Below are positions 1-8,325 of a DNA stretch of 33,507 nucleotides, piece by piece; position 1 is the stretch's first letter; every line of letters starts with the position of its first letter. The notes under the pieces were generated by a model that saw only the letters and a list, made by a program, of their open reading frames with translations, had not been told where the DNA came from and ran no database searches. Source of the DNA: an uncultured Prevotella sp. (GTDB taxonomy: Bacteria > Bacteroidota > Bacteroidia > Bacteroidales > Bacteroidaceae); assembly GCA_900315765.1 (NCBI GenBank), contig ONAK01000079.1, forward strand, positions 1 to 33,507. Direction: 5' to 3'. Both the position numbers and the translations under genes were made by a program.

Positions 1-2
1 AC

Positions 3-37
3 CCGTAATCTATCTACCTGATATCCGTAATCTATCT
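3..37. repeat. Two 13-bp direct repeats
   Basis: CCGTAATCTATCT occurs at 3-15 and again at 25-37, a 22-bp period. The array may continue beyond the window start. No function can be assigned. It lies beyond the end of the glycosidase gene and its hairpin. Confidence 0.6.
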
Positions 38-79
38 CCTAGTTTGCTTACGGCTACACGTAGAAAAAATATTTCCCAC

Positions 80-97
80 ACGTGGGAATTTTTGCGA
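80..97. repeat. Short palindrome TTCCCAC-AC-GTGGGAA
   Basis: Two 7-bp arms are separated by 2 bp, with A-rich sequence on the left and T-rich on the right, so it could act as a terminator in either direction. It could equally be a dispersed palindromic repeat. Copy number elsewhere in the genome is unknown. Confidence 0.45.
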
Positions 98-122
98 TCT
101 CACGTAGTAGTAAAAACAATGA

Positions 123-153
123 TACACAAGTTTGTGGACTGCAAACCTGTGTA
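123..153 (-). terminator. Hairpin downstream of the GH43 gene
   Basis: Arms at 123-134 and 142-153 pair in 11 of 12 positions around a 7-nt loop. Read on the minus strand the hairpin lies about 30 nt past the glycosidase stop and is followed after a few bases by a run of five T. This fits an intrinsic terminator for that gene. Confidence 0.55.
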
Positions 154-182
154 CCATTAGTATTACTTAGCTTTTGAATGAT

Positions 183-2207
183 TTAATTGATCAAATAAAT
201 CTTTGTTTTACCATTGTATGTGGCCTTGATGGTGGCTCGACCCTCTACTACAGAACTTATTTCGAATTTCACAGCGGGATCATTGGCTGTGGCTTTCAGT
301 GTAGAGTTCTTGTCGAGTTTGCCATAAACCTGATATCGGTTGCACTCGGCATTGCCATTGAGGTTGGTAAAGAATACAGGATTCTGTGGGATAACCAGTG
401 GCTGACCATCGACAGTGATAGTTACCTGAGGTACGACAGGTGCCTCGAACTTATCGCCAGCCTTTGAGAATCCGATTCCATGCAGATCGAATAATCCCTG
501 TGGGCGCTGAGGACCGCGTGGACCGCCCCAGCGTGGACGCTCTGGAGCCTTAACTTCTGGTCCTTCGGCTACGAGATAGATGGCGTGCTTGCCTGTAAGA
601 CCTTCAACCTCGGGTACTGCTGTCTGATACATCATGGCTGCTTTGGGGGCATCGGCTGGGATGTTGAATGTAGCGATCTCCTTACCTTTCCAAGGATCGT
701 CGAGCATCACATGAATCTTGAAAGCTCCATGTCCGCCTGTGGTAAGGTTGAGGTTAAGCATTGCCTTGTCGCCTTTCTGGATACCAGCAAATGCGGGCAG
801 ACCCTTTGTGGCTGTAGCAAGACCGCCAAAGCCGAAGTACTTAAAGCCAACGATACCCTTATTAGTAATACCAGCCAAATCCATCGAGTTGTTCCATATG
901 TCGTGGTTGTCCTGCATCCAATCGTTGCCAGTCATGAAACAAGCATAACCAGCAGAGTAGTACTTATAGGGAGGCAGACCAAAGATCTGGAATCCCTCGG
1001 ATGTAACCTCTGCTCCAGTATATGTGTTGCCATCGGTTGCGGCTGCTGTCCATTCGTTGTTCTTTGCATATGGATCGTAACCTGTAATCTTTACTACGCC
1101 TCCCTTGGCTACAGGTTTCTTGTCCCATGTAATCTTAACTGGTGCAACCATAGCCTGACGGGCATTGCCGAAGCCGCGTGGAGGACGGTGGTAGAACACG
1201 TACCACTGGCCGTTGATCTCCTGCAGAGAGCCGTGAGTGTTGTGGGCTGCATTGGTGGTAATGAGCTTTGAACCGTCTTCGTTAAGCACCACACCACGAG
1301 AATCTACCAGTACGCCACCTGAACGCCAAGGGCCGAGTGGAGAATCGCCGTAGGCATAGCGCAGGGCACTATTTGTATTTCCAAGGCCGTACTCCTTACC
1401 AGAGTAGCCTGAGAATACCATCACGTACTTATTGCCAACCTGACGAATTGATGAAGCCTCGAAGAAGTTGAAATCCTTGGGATCTTGGCCTTTGTAGAGG
1501 GCTTTATACACGCTTCCTTCCTTGTCGAGCAGTCGGCCGTCGGCACTAACGGCAGGAATGAACGGGTCTATCAACTCTGTTCCTTCGCGCTTTGAGTACA
1601 TCGTGTTCTGATCCAACTCGCAGGCTGTAGAGTGTTGGAAGCCGTAGAATACGTAGGCACGGAAGCCTTTATCGTAATCCTTGTCTTTCTTGTTGGTGAT
1701 GTTCTCGATGAATACTGATGGGTCGAAATCAATCAGCGATCCAGGCAGACAACGGCGTCCATCCTCCGTGAGGTTGATAGGTGTGAATGGGCCGTTGGGG
1801 CGATCGCTCTTACAAACCATAGCTACACGCTGCCAACCGCGAGAGTGGGGGTACAGATAATAGGTCTTCTTACCTGTAGCCTTATCCTTAATCTCAACAA
1901 GGTCGGGTGCGAACATGGTGTCCCACTGACCGTCTACATACCAAGAGAAGATAGGGCCTTCGTCGCGCCACTGAGTGAGGTCTTCAACTGGAGCCGACCA
2001 CATGCGGATATCAGGACCACAGTAGGCTGAGTAATTGACGTCGTGTGAGCCAATGATATAGGCACGATACTTGCCTGGCTGATCTGGATCCTCGAATACA
2101 CGGGGTTCTCCATCAGGCAGATGCTCCCAGAGTGGGAGATAAGGGTTCTGAGCATTGACCGTAAGTGCGGCCAAAAGCATCAGAGGTAAGATAAAAAGTT
2201 TCTTCAT
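183..2207 (-). CDS. Exported GH43-type glycoside hydrolase
   Basis: 674 residues when started at the ATG at 2207, which gives a clean signal peptide (MKKLFILPLMLLAALTVNAQ). An open frame continues upstream to 2459, but that part crosses the promoter and the tRNA-Arg gene and is not plausible protein. Three acidic positions fit the five-bladed GH43 fold: an acidic N-terminal segment near residues 32-40 (DGEPRVFED), Asp162 in FDPSVF and Glu250 in FFEASS as the likely general acid. Residues from about 420 on resemble a carbohydrate-binding beta-sandwich, followed by a C-terminal Ig-like segment. The family removes arabinose, xylose or galactose units from plant polysaccharides, but the substrate here is unknown. 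The gene appears monocistronic, with a promoter-like box about 40 nt upstream. Family assignment is fairly secure; substrate is not. Confidence 0.8.
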   Translation of the reverse strand: MKKLFILPLMLLAALTVNAQNPYLPLWEHLPDGEPRVFEDPDQPGKYRAYIIGSHDVNYSAYCGPDIRMWSAPVEDLTQWRDEGPIFSWYVDGQWDTMFAPDLVEIKDKATGKKTYYLYPHSRGWQRVAMVCKSDRPNGPFTPINLTEDGRRCLPGSLIDFDPSVFIENITNKKDKDYDKGFRAYVFYGFQHSTACELDQNTMYSKREGTELIDPFIPAVSADGRLLDKEGSVYKALYKGQDPKDFNFFEASSIRQVGNKYVMVFSGYSGKEYGLGNTNSALRYAYGDSPLGPWRSGGVLVDSRGVVLNEDGSKLITTNAAHNTHGSLQEINGQWYVFYHRPPRGFGNARQAMVAPVKITWDKKPVAKGGVVKITGYDPYAKNNEWTAAATDGNTYTGAEVTSEGFQIFGLPPYKYYSAGYACFMTGNDWMQDNHDIWNNSMDLAGITNKGIVGFKYFGFGGLATATKGLPAFAGIQKGDKAMLNLNLTTGGHGAFKIHVMLDDPWKGKEIATFNIPADAPKAAMMYQTAVPEVEGLTGKHAIYLVAEGPEVKAPERPRWGGPRGPQRPQGLFDLHGIGFSKAGDKFEAPVVPQVTITVDGQPLVIPQNPVFFTNLNGNAECNRYQVYGKLDKNSTLKATANDPAVKFEISSVVEGRATIKATYNGKTKIYLIN

Positions 2208-2245
2208 AAAAGGGTAATTTGGTTTAATTTTAAATAATCTGCTTG

Positions 2246-2253
2246 CAAAGATA
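2246..2253 (-). promoter_or_regulatory. Promoter -7 box for the GH43 gene
   Basis: TATCTTTG on the minus strand matches the Bacteroidetes -7 consensus TAnnTTTG and lies about 40 nt before the chosen ATG at 2207. No convincing -33 TTG was picked out. Confidence 0.5.
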
Positions 2254-2334
2254 GCAAAAAACCGATAGAAAGCCGCTTTTTGTGGGGCTTGTTCTATAAG
2301 TTTGCTACACAGATTAAAGAATTTGATACAAACT

Positions 2335-2366
2335 TTTGGCTGATTGCCATAAAACTCGTATCTTTG
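2335..2366 (+). promoter_or_regulatory. tRNA-Arg promoter (-33 and -7)
   Basis: TTTG at 2335-2338 and TATCTTTG at 2359-2366 are separated by 20 nt, the usual Bacteroidetes spacing. The tRNA begins 18 nt downstream of the -7 box. Confidence 0.7.
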
Positions 2367-2384
2367 CACCCAGAAATACACACT

Positions 2385-2456
2385 GCCCTGATAGTTAAAT
2401 GGATATAACAAGGTCCTCCTAAGACTTAGTTCCGCGTTCGATTCGCGGTCGGGGTA
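2385..2456 (+). tRNA. tRNA-Arg (anticodon CCT)
   Basis: A full cloverleaf can be drawn. The acceptor GCCCTGA pairs with TCGGGGT, the D stem is GTTA/TAAC, the anticodon stem is AGGTC/GACTT with loop CTCCTAA, and the T arm is CCGCG-TTCGATT-CGCGG. The discriminator is A and CCA is not encoded. Anticodon CCT reads AGG. The gene stands alone between its own promoter and a strong hairpin. Confidence 0.93.
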
Positions 2457-2462
2457 CAAAAA

Positions 2463-2503
2463 AAGAGAGCTGTAATTCCATTGTGGATTACAGCTCTCTT
2501 TGT
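2463..2503. terminator. Bidirectional terminator between tRNA-Arg and secDF
   Basis: A long stem (AGAGAGCTGTAAT-T-CCA against TGGATTACAGCTCTCT, one bulged T) is flanked by A-rich and T-rich tracts. It ends the plus-strand tRNA transcript and lies just past the native secDF stop at 2520-2522, so it can serve both converging transcripts. Confidence 0.8.
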
Positions 2504-2550
2504 TATACCTATTTATTACTTACTTAGCAGCAGGAGTCTCAGGCAGAGTG

Positions 2551-5529
2551 TCATCGTCCTTGATGGTACGACCCATCCACAGGGAGAGTTCCGAATACAA
2601 CACCAAGAATCATGGCCAGAGAGAACGAGCGGATGCTATCACCACCAAGGATGAAGATAGCCAACAGCACGATCAGTGTGGTTACAGAGGTGTTGATGGT
2701 ACGAGCCAGTGTCTGGTTCAGTGAGTCGTTGAACAACTGCTGACGGTCGCGCTTAGCGTAGAGACCAAGGTTCTCACGGATACGGTCGAATACAACCACC
2801 TTATCGTTAATAGAGTAACCGATAACGGTCAGGATAGCACCAATGAATACCTGGTCGATCTCGAGCGACATTGGAACCCAGCCCCAACACAGTGAGTAGA
2901 CACCGATAACGAGCAGAGCATCCAGAGCCAGAGCAACAACTGCACCTACAGAGAAGGCGAGGTTGCGGAAACGCAGCAGGATGTAGAGGAAGATGGCGAT
3001 AAGAGCGATACATACGCTGATGATAGCGCCATGAGTAATATCCTTAGCTACAGAAGGACCAACCTTAGCAGAGCTGATGATTGAACCACCCTCGCGAACA
3101 TCAGGATTCTTGAACTTATCAACACTCTCCTGACTAACGAGACCGGCCTTCTTCAGAGCCTGGAACAGAATGGTTTCTGCCTTGTCGTCAACCTCAGGAT
3201 TGTTGCTCTCGATATCCCAGTTGGTAGAGATACGAACGGTCTTACCATCAGTACCCAGAGCGATAACAGAGGTATTTGCCTCCTGCTGAGCCTTCTCGCC
3301 GATAGTGTTGATGAATGCACCAGCCATAGCCTTACGAACCTCCTCAACAGGAGTCTGCTTGTCGAGTGTTACAACATAGTTACGACCACCAGTAAAGTCA
3401 ATGCTCTGGCTCAGGCCACGAACAAAGAATGAACCAATGCAAACTACAGCTGCAATAGCCCAGAAAGCATAAGTCTTCTTATAAGAACCCATGAAGTTGA
3501 ACTTAGCGTTCTGCATCAGGTTCTTTGAGTAACCAGTTACGAAGGTGAGGTTTGTCCACTTATCCTTGCTCAGCATGTAATCGTAAACCACACGAGTGAG
3601 GTAAACGGCTGTGAAGAATGAGATAACGATACCAATGATCCAAGTGGTAGCGAATCCCTTAACAGGACCTGTACCGAAGTAGAGCAGGATGATACCGGTA
3701 ATCAATGATGTGAAGTTAGAGTCGAAGATAGCGCTGAAAGCGTTAGAGTAACCCTTGTTCAGAGCCTCTTTTACACCAAGACCCTTCTTCAGCTCTTCCT
3801 TGATACGCTCGTAGATAAGTACGTTAGCATCCACAGCTGTACCCAGAGTCAGCACGATACCTGCGATACCAGGCATTGTAAGGGCGGCCTGGAACGATGT
3901 CAGGATACCCAGAGTGAAGAACAGGTTGAACAGCAGTGCGATATCTGAAAGAATACCAGGAACAAAGCCGTAAAGCATAATCATGTAGATCATCAGCAGT
4001 ACGAATGCTACGATGAATGAGATGATACCCTGCTGGATAGACTGAGCACCGAGTGAAGGACCAACAACCTCCTCCTGAACGATACGTGTAGGAGCTGGCA
4101 TCTTACCAGAGTTAAGGGTGTTAGCAAGGTCCTTTGTAGCCTCGATAGTGAAGTTACCAGTAATCTGAGAGTTACCACCGTCGATCTGAGTGAGGATACG
4201 TGGAGCAGAGTAAACGGCATCGTCGAGCACGATAGCAACGGCCTTACCGATGTTCTGCTTGGTAATCTGACTCCAGCGACGAGCACCGTCAGAGTTCATC
4301 TGCATTGATACTGAAGGATGACCCATCTGGTCGAAGTCGTCCTTAGCACTGGTGATAACATCACCCTCCAGAGGAGCACGGCCAGAAGGCTCTGTAACCT
4401 TCAGAGCGTACAGTTCGAAGATGTCGCCCTTAGTATTCTGACCTCCGAAATCCTCAGGCTGAGCACCCCAGCGGAGCTTCAGTTCAGCAGGGAAGATGCG
4501 GCTTGCCAGTTCAGAGTAGATCATCTTGTTGATCTCAGCGGTATCGCGAGCGTTAGCATAACCAACTACAGCCAGTGAGTTGCCCTGTGTAGGCTGGAAG
4601 ATAGAGAACAGTGGGTTCTGCTTCTTTGCCTGCTCAAGAGCCTTGTTGTCCTTAGCACCGTCCTTCTTAGCCAGTTTAGCAGCCAGATCGCCAGTAGCAG
4701 CCTTAGCTGTATCAGCAACTTCTGCTGTAGCTACGCTGTCGGTAGCAGTTGTATCGGCAACAACCTCACCGCCCTGAGCTGCCCAACGCTGGTTGAGCTG
4801 AGAGAGCAGAGGAGTAACCTCCTGTGAGTTGTAAGTCTCCCAGAACTCAAGGTTGGCAGAACCCTGAAGAAGTTTACGAACACGCTCAGGCTCCTTGATA
4901 CCAGGCATCTCGACCATGATACGGCCGCTCTGTCCCTCAAGCTTCTGGATGTTTGGCTGAACAACGCCGAACTTATCGATACGGTTACGAACTACATTGA
5001 ATGAGTTGTCAACGGCGCTCTGAACCTCAGTACGCAGAGCATTTTCTACCTCAGCGTCACTTGACGATGTGCTAACCTTGCCCTTCATCTGCTGAGTAGC
5101 AAAGATAGCAGCCAGAGGACGTCCGTTACCCTCCTGCTTCCAATACTTAACGAACAGAGAGATGAAGTCGTTCTGACTTGTCTCCTCTTCCTTCTTGGCC
5201 AGCTCCATTGCCTTCTTGTAGGCGGCATCGGTCTTGTGGTCAGCAAGTACGTCAACCACATCAGGTACTGATACCTCAAGAATTACGTTCATACCGCCCT
5301 TCAGGTCAAGACCCAGGCCAATCTCCATCTCACGGCACTGCTTGAGAGAATAGATGCCCATATACACCTTCTCGTTGTTGATTGAATCGAGGTACTCCGC
5401 ACCTGCCTCTTCGCCCATAGCAGCAGCCTTACTTTCGTAATGGCGTGTTACGAACGAGAAGGAAAGGTAGAAGCAGCACACGAGAACCAAAAGCACTGCG
5501 ATAAATTTTACAATTCCTTTGTTTTGCAT
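2551..5529 (-). CDS. secDF: Protein translocase SecDF fusion, frameshifted 3' end
   Basis: 992 residues as read. SecD and SecF are fused in one chain, as is normal in Bacteroidales; the protein uses proton motive force to aid SecYEG export. The start at 5529 (MQNKGIVKF) is chosen because the family begins with this membrane segment; the frame upstream of it is leader. The N-terminal TM is at about 7-27, DLKGGMN is at 75-81, the SecD periplasmic P1 domain follows, then six TMs, the SecF half with DFTGGRNYVV, and its TMs. The end is abnormal. After VVFGTL the frame runs into PVDGSYHQGR and stops at 2551. A typical tail (LWMGRTIKDDD through PETPAAK, stop at 2520-2522) is readable in another frame. 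About 11 residues of the last TM are missing, a loss of 3n+2 nt. A promoter-like box lies at 5587-5594. Confidence 0.93.
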   Translation of the reverse strand: MQNKGIVKFIAVLLVLVCCFYLSFSFVTRHYESKAAAMGEEAGAEYLDSINNEKVYMGIYSLKQCREMEIGLGLDLKGGMNVILEVSVPDVVDVLADHKTDAAYKKAMELAKKEEETSQNDFISLFVKYWKQEGNGRPLAAIFATQQMKGKVSTSSSDAEVENALRTEVQSAVDNSFNVVRNRIDKFGVVQPNIQKLEGQSGRIMVEMPGIKEPERVRKLLQGSANLEFWETYNSQEVTPLLSQLNQRWAAQGGEVVADTTATDSVATAEVADTAKAATGDLAAKLAKKDGAKDNKALEQAKKQNPLFSIFQPTQGNSLAVVGYANARDTAEINKMIYSELASRIFPAELKLRWGAQPEDFGGQNTKGDIFELYALKVTEPSGRAPLEGDVITSAKDDFDQMGHPSVSMQMNSDGARRWSQITKQNIGKAVAIVLDDAVYSAPRILTQIDGGNSQITGNFTIEATKDLANTLNSGKMPAPTRIVQEEVVGPSLGAQSIQQGIISFIVAFVLLMIYMIMLYGFVPGILSDIALLFNLFFTLGILTSFQAALTMPGIAGIVLTLGTAVDANVLIYERIKEELKKGLGVKEALNKGYSNAFSAIFDSNFTSLITGIILLYFGTGPVKGFATTWIIGIVISFFTAVYLTRVVYDYMLSKDKWTNLTFVTGYSKNLMQNAKFNFMGSYKKTYAFWAIAAVVCIGSFFVRGLSQSIDFTGGRNYVVTLDKQTPVEEVRKAMAGAFINTIGEKAQQEANTSVIALGTDGKTVRISTNWDIESNNPEVDDKAETILFQALKKAGLVSQESVDKFKNPDVREGGSIISSAKVGPSVAKDITHGAIISVCIALIAIFLYILLRFRNLAFSVGAVVALALDALLVIGVYSLCWGWVPMSLEIDQVFIGAILTVIGYSINDKVVVFDRIRENLGLYAKRDRQQLFNDSLNQTLARTINTSVTTLIVLLAIFILGGDSIRSFSLAMILGVVFGTLPVDGSYHQGR

Positions 5530-5586
5530 TTTGATTTTAATTGTTGTATATTTATAATTTATTTTGTTCGCGTATAAAATAGCGTG

Positions 5587-5594
5587 CAAATATA
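5587..5594 (-). promoter_or_regulatory. Promoter -7 box for secDF
   Basis: TATATTTG on the minus strand, about 58 nt upstream of the secDF ATG at 5529. No -33 element with good spacing was found. Confidence 0.5.
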
Positions 5595-5643
5595 GGCTTT
5601 TTTTTTCACAAGGAAAAATTTATTGGCAAAATTCGTTAGAATT

Positions 5644-6741
5644 TTAAGGATTATCTTTCATTTTTAGGGTACAAATGATAGGATAATGGTCACTTGCGTC
5701 CATTTTGTTGTCAATTCGGCAGTTATATGGCTCAAAGTGACTTGATACCAAAATGTTGTCTATTCGTACATAAAATCCTTTCTGATTATATGACAAACCG
5801 ATACCTTTTCCAGTGGCTTCGTAGCAGTCTGTTAACCCCTTCGCGATAGTGCGATGAGAGTACGAGATGGGGTTGTCGTTGAAGTCGCCGCAAACTATAA
5901 TGGGGTATTTTTTGTGAGCCTCTACATATTCATGTACAGCCTCGGCTTCGGGGGCACGTTTTGCTGCATATTTGCCTAACTTCTCAAACAGGTAGATAGT
6001 CTCGGCTTTGGCAGTATCTTTCTCCATTTTACCAGCGATAATCTGTTTGTATCTGTCGCGCTCTTCATTACTAAGGTGCGTGCCCTCTAAGTGGTTGTTA
6101 CTCACAATGATAGTGTCTTTGTTAACCTTTAGATAATAGGCTACAGAACCATTGGCGTGCGAGTCATAAAGAATGCGTTCTTTCTTGATGATAGGGAATC
6201 GCGTGTGTATCCCTACTCCATTAATGCTTGCATCCTGAGGATTAAAGATCACGGTGTCATTATATTCGTATATCTTTTTATATCGCTGCATAACATATCG
6301 TCGCCAGGTGTCAACGTCTTCTTGTAGACAAACGATGTCGGCATCCTGAAGTTTCAGATAGTCGTAAACAGTCTCGAATCCTTGTTCATATTTGTAGTTG
6401 CCGCCATATGTGCATACATTGTAGGATATGATTTTTATTGTACCTTCTTTTGGCTCTTCTTGAGCAAGATGCAGGGGCATGTAGAGCGTCAAAGGTCCAT
6501 AAACAATGATATAGCCAACAATAGGAATCCACAGCTTGCGCCATTTGAACGTGAGCCAAAAGAATATGAATAGTAGGTTGGCTATAAGGAATATTGGGAA
6601 AGTCATGCCCATGCATGATAGCAGAGGGTGCTCTACGGGATTTATGCGGTCAGCATATCCTGCTAAAGCCATCAGCAGGATTGTAGCCACATTGGCCCCT
6701 GCAACCATGTTGATGGTAAGAGACTTCAGCTGCTTAATCAT
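5644..6741 (-). CDS. Membrane-anchored endonuclease/exonuclease/phosphatase family protein
   Basis: 365 residues. Three hydrophobic segments occupy roughly the first 95 residues and an EEP-fold domain makes up the rest. Family signature residues are in order: SYNV (metal/phosphate-binding Asn), CLQED (catalytic Glu), NNHLEG, GDFNDNP (Asp/Asn pair) and the terminal SDHYP (catalytic Asp-His). The active site therefore looks complete. EEP proteins cleave phosphodiester or phosphate-monoester bonds in nucleic acids, inositol phosphates or lipids; the substrate here cannot be told. The start overlaps the stop of the upstream rhomboid gene by 4 nt, so the two are translationally coupled. Confidence 0.85.
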   Translation of the reverse strand: MIKQLKSLTINMVAGANVATILLMALAGYADRINPVEHPLLSCMGMTFPIFLIANLLFIFFWLTFKWRKLWIPIVGYIIVYGPLTLYMPLHLAQEEPKEGTIKIISYNVCTYGGNYKYEQGFETVYDYLKLQDADIVCLQEDVDTWRRYVMQRYKKIYEYNDTVIFNPQDASINGVGIHTRFPIIKKERILYDSHANGSVAYYLKVNKDTIIVSNNHLEGTHLSNEERDRYKQIIAGKMEKDTAKAETIYLFEKLGKYAAKRAPEAEAVHEYVEAHKKYPIIVCGDFNDNPISYSHRTIAKGLTDCYEATGKGIGLSYNQKGFYVRIDNILVSSHFEPYNCRIDNKMDASDHYPIICTLKMKDNP

Positions 6742-7616
6742 GACTGGTTACTTGCATCGAAAAGCCTTTTCTTCTCTTCTTTAGTGAGGCTATCGTAACC
6801 ACTCTTGCGAATCTTATCAAGGATAGCATCAATCTCTGCCTGATTCTGGCGTTTGCGGGCATTATACTCCATATCATCCTCTTTGGTGGCGCTGCCTCCA
6901 CGATTGGCGTGCATATTAGGATTGTTGTATCCACTGCCTTGATTCTGGCGTCGTTGGTCAAAGCTGCGTTTGAGGTTCTCGAAGAACTGCTGTCCACGAC
7001 CACGATCAACTCCAGAGTTGGGATGGCGATTCCAATAGCGAATCATCAGGAATCCGAATAACATACCTCCAAGGTGAGCAGTATGAGCCACACCATCGCC
7101 ACTTGAACCCAAAGCCGAGAAGAATTCTATGGCCACATATCCAAGTACAAACCATTTTGCCTTGATAGGGAAGGGGAAGGGGCCGATGGTGGTCCAGGCA
7201 TTGAGTTGTCCGCTGAGTTGCTCGCCTATAGCGAATATCTCGCTGAAAGTAACGCTTGGATCTTGAGATGTTATGGTCATGTAGAACTGTCCTAACTGGG
7301 CAATCTCTTGTAGAAGTCCAGCACCTATTCCGCAAGAAATGTAATAAAAAAGGAATTTCTTGGGGCCCCATACATTTTCTATCACACAGCCAAACATCCA
7401 CAAGCCAAACATATTGCTGAGAATATGCATGAAATTGGCATGAAGGAATAAATAAGTGATGAACTGATATAAGTGGAAATCGTTGGCCATGAAGAAATGC
7501 AGACCTCCAATGTCAGCTAAGTCTACACCTCGCAGTTGAAGAACTACGGTTGCCAAGAATGCTATCAGGTTAATGATTAGCAGATTCTTTGTAACTGTTG
7601 GTATGCGGAACATCAT
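6738..7616 (-). CDS. Rhomboid-family membrane protein lacking the catalytic Ser segment
   Basis: 292 residues. Rhomboids are intramembrane serine proteases with a Ser-His dyad. Seen here are His64 and Asn68 (HILSNMF, the oxyanion-side residues), WGPKKFL, and the C-terminal TM with AHLGG (His181). The GxSG serine motif is absent. The sequence goes from TTIG (residue 145) directly to PFPFPIKAKW. As I recall the Bacteroides homologues, GASGAVYGILLAFGM and a short loop lie between these points, about 23-26 residues. The reading frame is kept, so a multiple of 3 nt is missing. As it stands the protein should be proteolytically dead. A charged cytoplasmic tail of about 90 residues follows. Coupled to the downstream EEP gene. 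Confidence 0.85.
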   Translation of the reverse strand: MMFRIPTVTKNLLIINLIAFLATVVLQLRGVDLADIGGLHFFMANDFHLYQFITYLFLHANFMHILSNMFGLWMFGCVIENVWGPKKFLFYYISCGIGAGLLQEIAQLGQFYMTITSQDPSVTFSEIFAIGEQLSGQLNAWTTIGPFPFPIKAKWFVLGYVAIEFFSALGSSGDGVAHTAHLGGMLFGFLMIRYWNRHPNSGVDRGRGQQFFENLKRSFDQRRQNQGSGYNNPNMHANRGGSATKEDDMEYNARKRQNQAEIDAILDKIRKSGYDSLTKEEKKRLFDASNQS

Positions 7617-7677
7617 ATCTTTTACTAGTTAATAAATAAACATGAGGCAAAAACTGCCTTTTGTATTCTTTTGGCGG

Positions 7678-7685
7678 CAAAATTA
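7678..7685 (-). promoter_or_regulatory. Promoter -7 box for the rhomboid/EEP operon
   Basis: TAATTTTG on the minus strand, about 62 nt before the rhomboid ATG. A TTTG at 7709-7712 (minus strand) lies 23 nt further upstream, slightly long for a -33 element. Confidence 0.4.
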
Positions 7686-7767
7686 CTAAAAATATCTGTT
7701 TTTAAGGCCAAAATATGCTCGAATACAACTATTTTTTATCAAAAAATGAAATTTTTCTGATTTTTTG

Positions 7768-7798
7768 TTGTTTGTTTGAATACTTTGCTTTATATTTG
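7768..7798 (+). promoter_or_regulatory. Promoter for the HU gene
   Basis: TTG at 7768-7770 and TATATTTG at 7791-7798 are 20 nt apart. The leader to the ATG at 7861 is about 55 nt and A/T-rich. Confidence 0.6.
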
Positions 7799-7860
7799 CG
7801 ACATAATTCGACTATACAACAGTTATTACTATTAAATAATTCATTAAATTTTTAAAGATT

Positions 7861-8130
7861 ATGAACAAAACAGAATTGGTAGAGAAGATCGCAGCAGGTG
7901 CTGGCATCTCTAAGGTTGACGCAAAGAAAGCTCTTGACGCTACAGTAGCAGCTATTAAGGACGCTCTGGCAGAGGGTGACAAGATTGCTCTTGTTGGTTT
8001 CGGTACATTCAGTGTAAGCGAGCGTCCTGCTCGTGAGGGTATCAATCCTCTGACAAAGCAGAAGATTAAGATTGCTGCTAAGAAGGTTGCTAAGTTCAAG
8101 GCTGGTGCAGAGCTTGCTGCTGCTCTTTAA
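7861..8130 (+). CDS. HU-family DNA-binding protein
   Basis: 89 residues, full length for HU. It forms dimers that bend DNA and compact the nucleoid. The N-terminal helical part ([15 protein letters not shown]) and the beta-arm core with [15 protein letters not shown] and NPLTKQKI are both present. The codon use is that of a highly expressed gene. It has its own promoter and a strong terminator and stands alone between two operons on the opposite strand. Confidence 0.95.
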   Translation: MNKTELVEKIAAGAGISKVDAKKALDATVAAIKDALAEGDKIALVGFGTFSVSERPAREGINPLTKQKIKIAAKKVAKFKAGAELAAAL

Positions 8131-8153
8131 TTACAAATATGTAAAAAATAATT

Positions 8154-8190
8154 ATGGGGATCCTTTTCAGGGTCCCCATTTATTTTTTAT
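8154..8190 (+). terminator. Terminator of the HU gene
   Basis: A 10-bp stem (ATGGGGATCC against GGGTCCCCAT, one T-G wobble) at 8154-8179 is followed by a T-rich tract TTATTTTTT. It lies 24 nt after the stop codon. Confidence 0.85.
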
Positions 8191-8192
8191 TG

Positions 8193-8263
8193 TTGGACGA
8201 CTCGGATTCGAACCGGGAATGACAGAACCAAAACCTGTAGTGTTACCATTACACCATCGTCCA
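8193..8263 (-). tRNA. tRNA-Gln (anticodon TTG)
   Basis: The acceptor TGGACGA pairs perfectly with TCGTCCA. The anticodon stem is ACAGG/TCTGT with loop TTTTGGT, giving anticodon TTG, which reads CAA and by wobble CAG. The T loop contains TTCGAAT and the discriminator is A. CCA is not encoded. It lies downstream of tyrS on the same strand but has its own promoter-like elements at 8278-8308. Confidence 0.93.
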
Positions 8264-8271
8264 AGGATATG

Positions 8272-8319
8272 TGGCTGCAAAGGTACAAATTATTTTTGAA
8301 GTACCAAAATTTGCAGCCA
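8272..8319. repeat. Inverted repeat around the tRNA-Gln promoter
   Basis: TGGCTGCAA at 8272-8280 pairs perfectly with TTGCAGCCA at 8311-8319, and an offset inner pair GGTAC/GTACC adds to the symmetry. Read from tyrS it is a hairpin just after the stop codon and may be its terminator. Confidence 0.6.
8278..8308 (-). promoter_or_regulatory. tRNA-Gln promoter (-33 and -7)
   Basis: On the minus strand TTTG (8308-8305) and TACCTTTG (8285-8278) are 19 nt apart, and the tRNA starts 15 nt after the -7 box. Both elements lie inside the inverted repeat 8272-8319. Confidence 0.65.
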
Positions 8320-8325
8320 AATATT

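Noticed and set aside
585-1271. 228-codon open frame on the plus strand inside the GH43 gene
   Set aside because: Antisense shadow of a clear coding frame; no family resemblance.
2208-2459. Upstream extension of the GH43 gene by 84 codons
   Set aside because: It runs antisense through the tRNA-Arg gene and its promoter; the ATG at 2207 gives a proper signal peptide.
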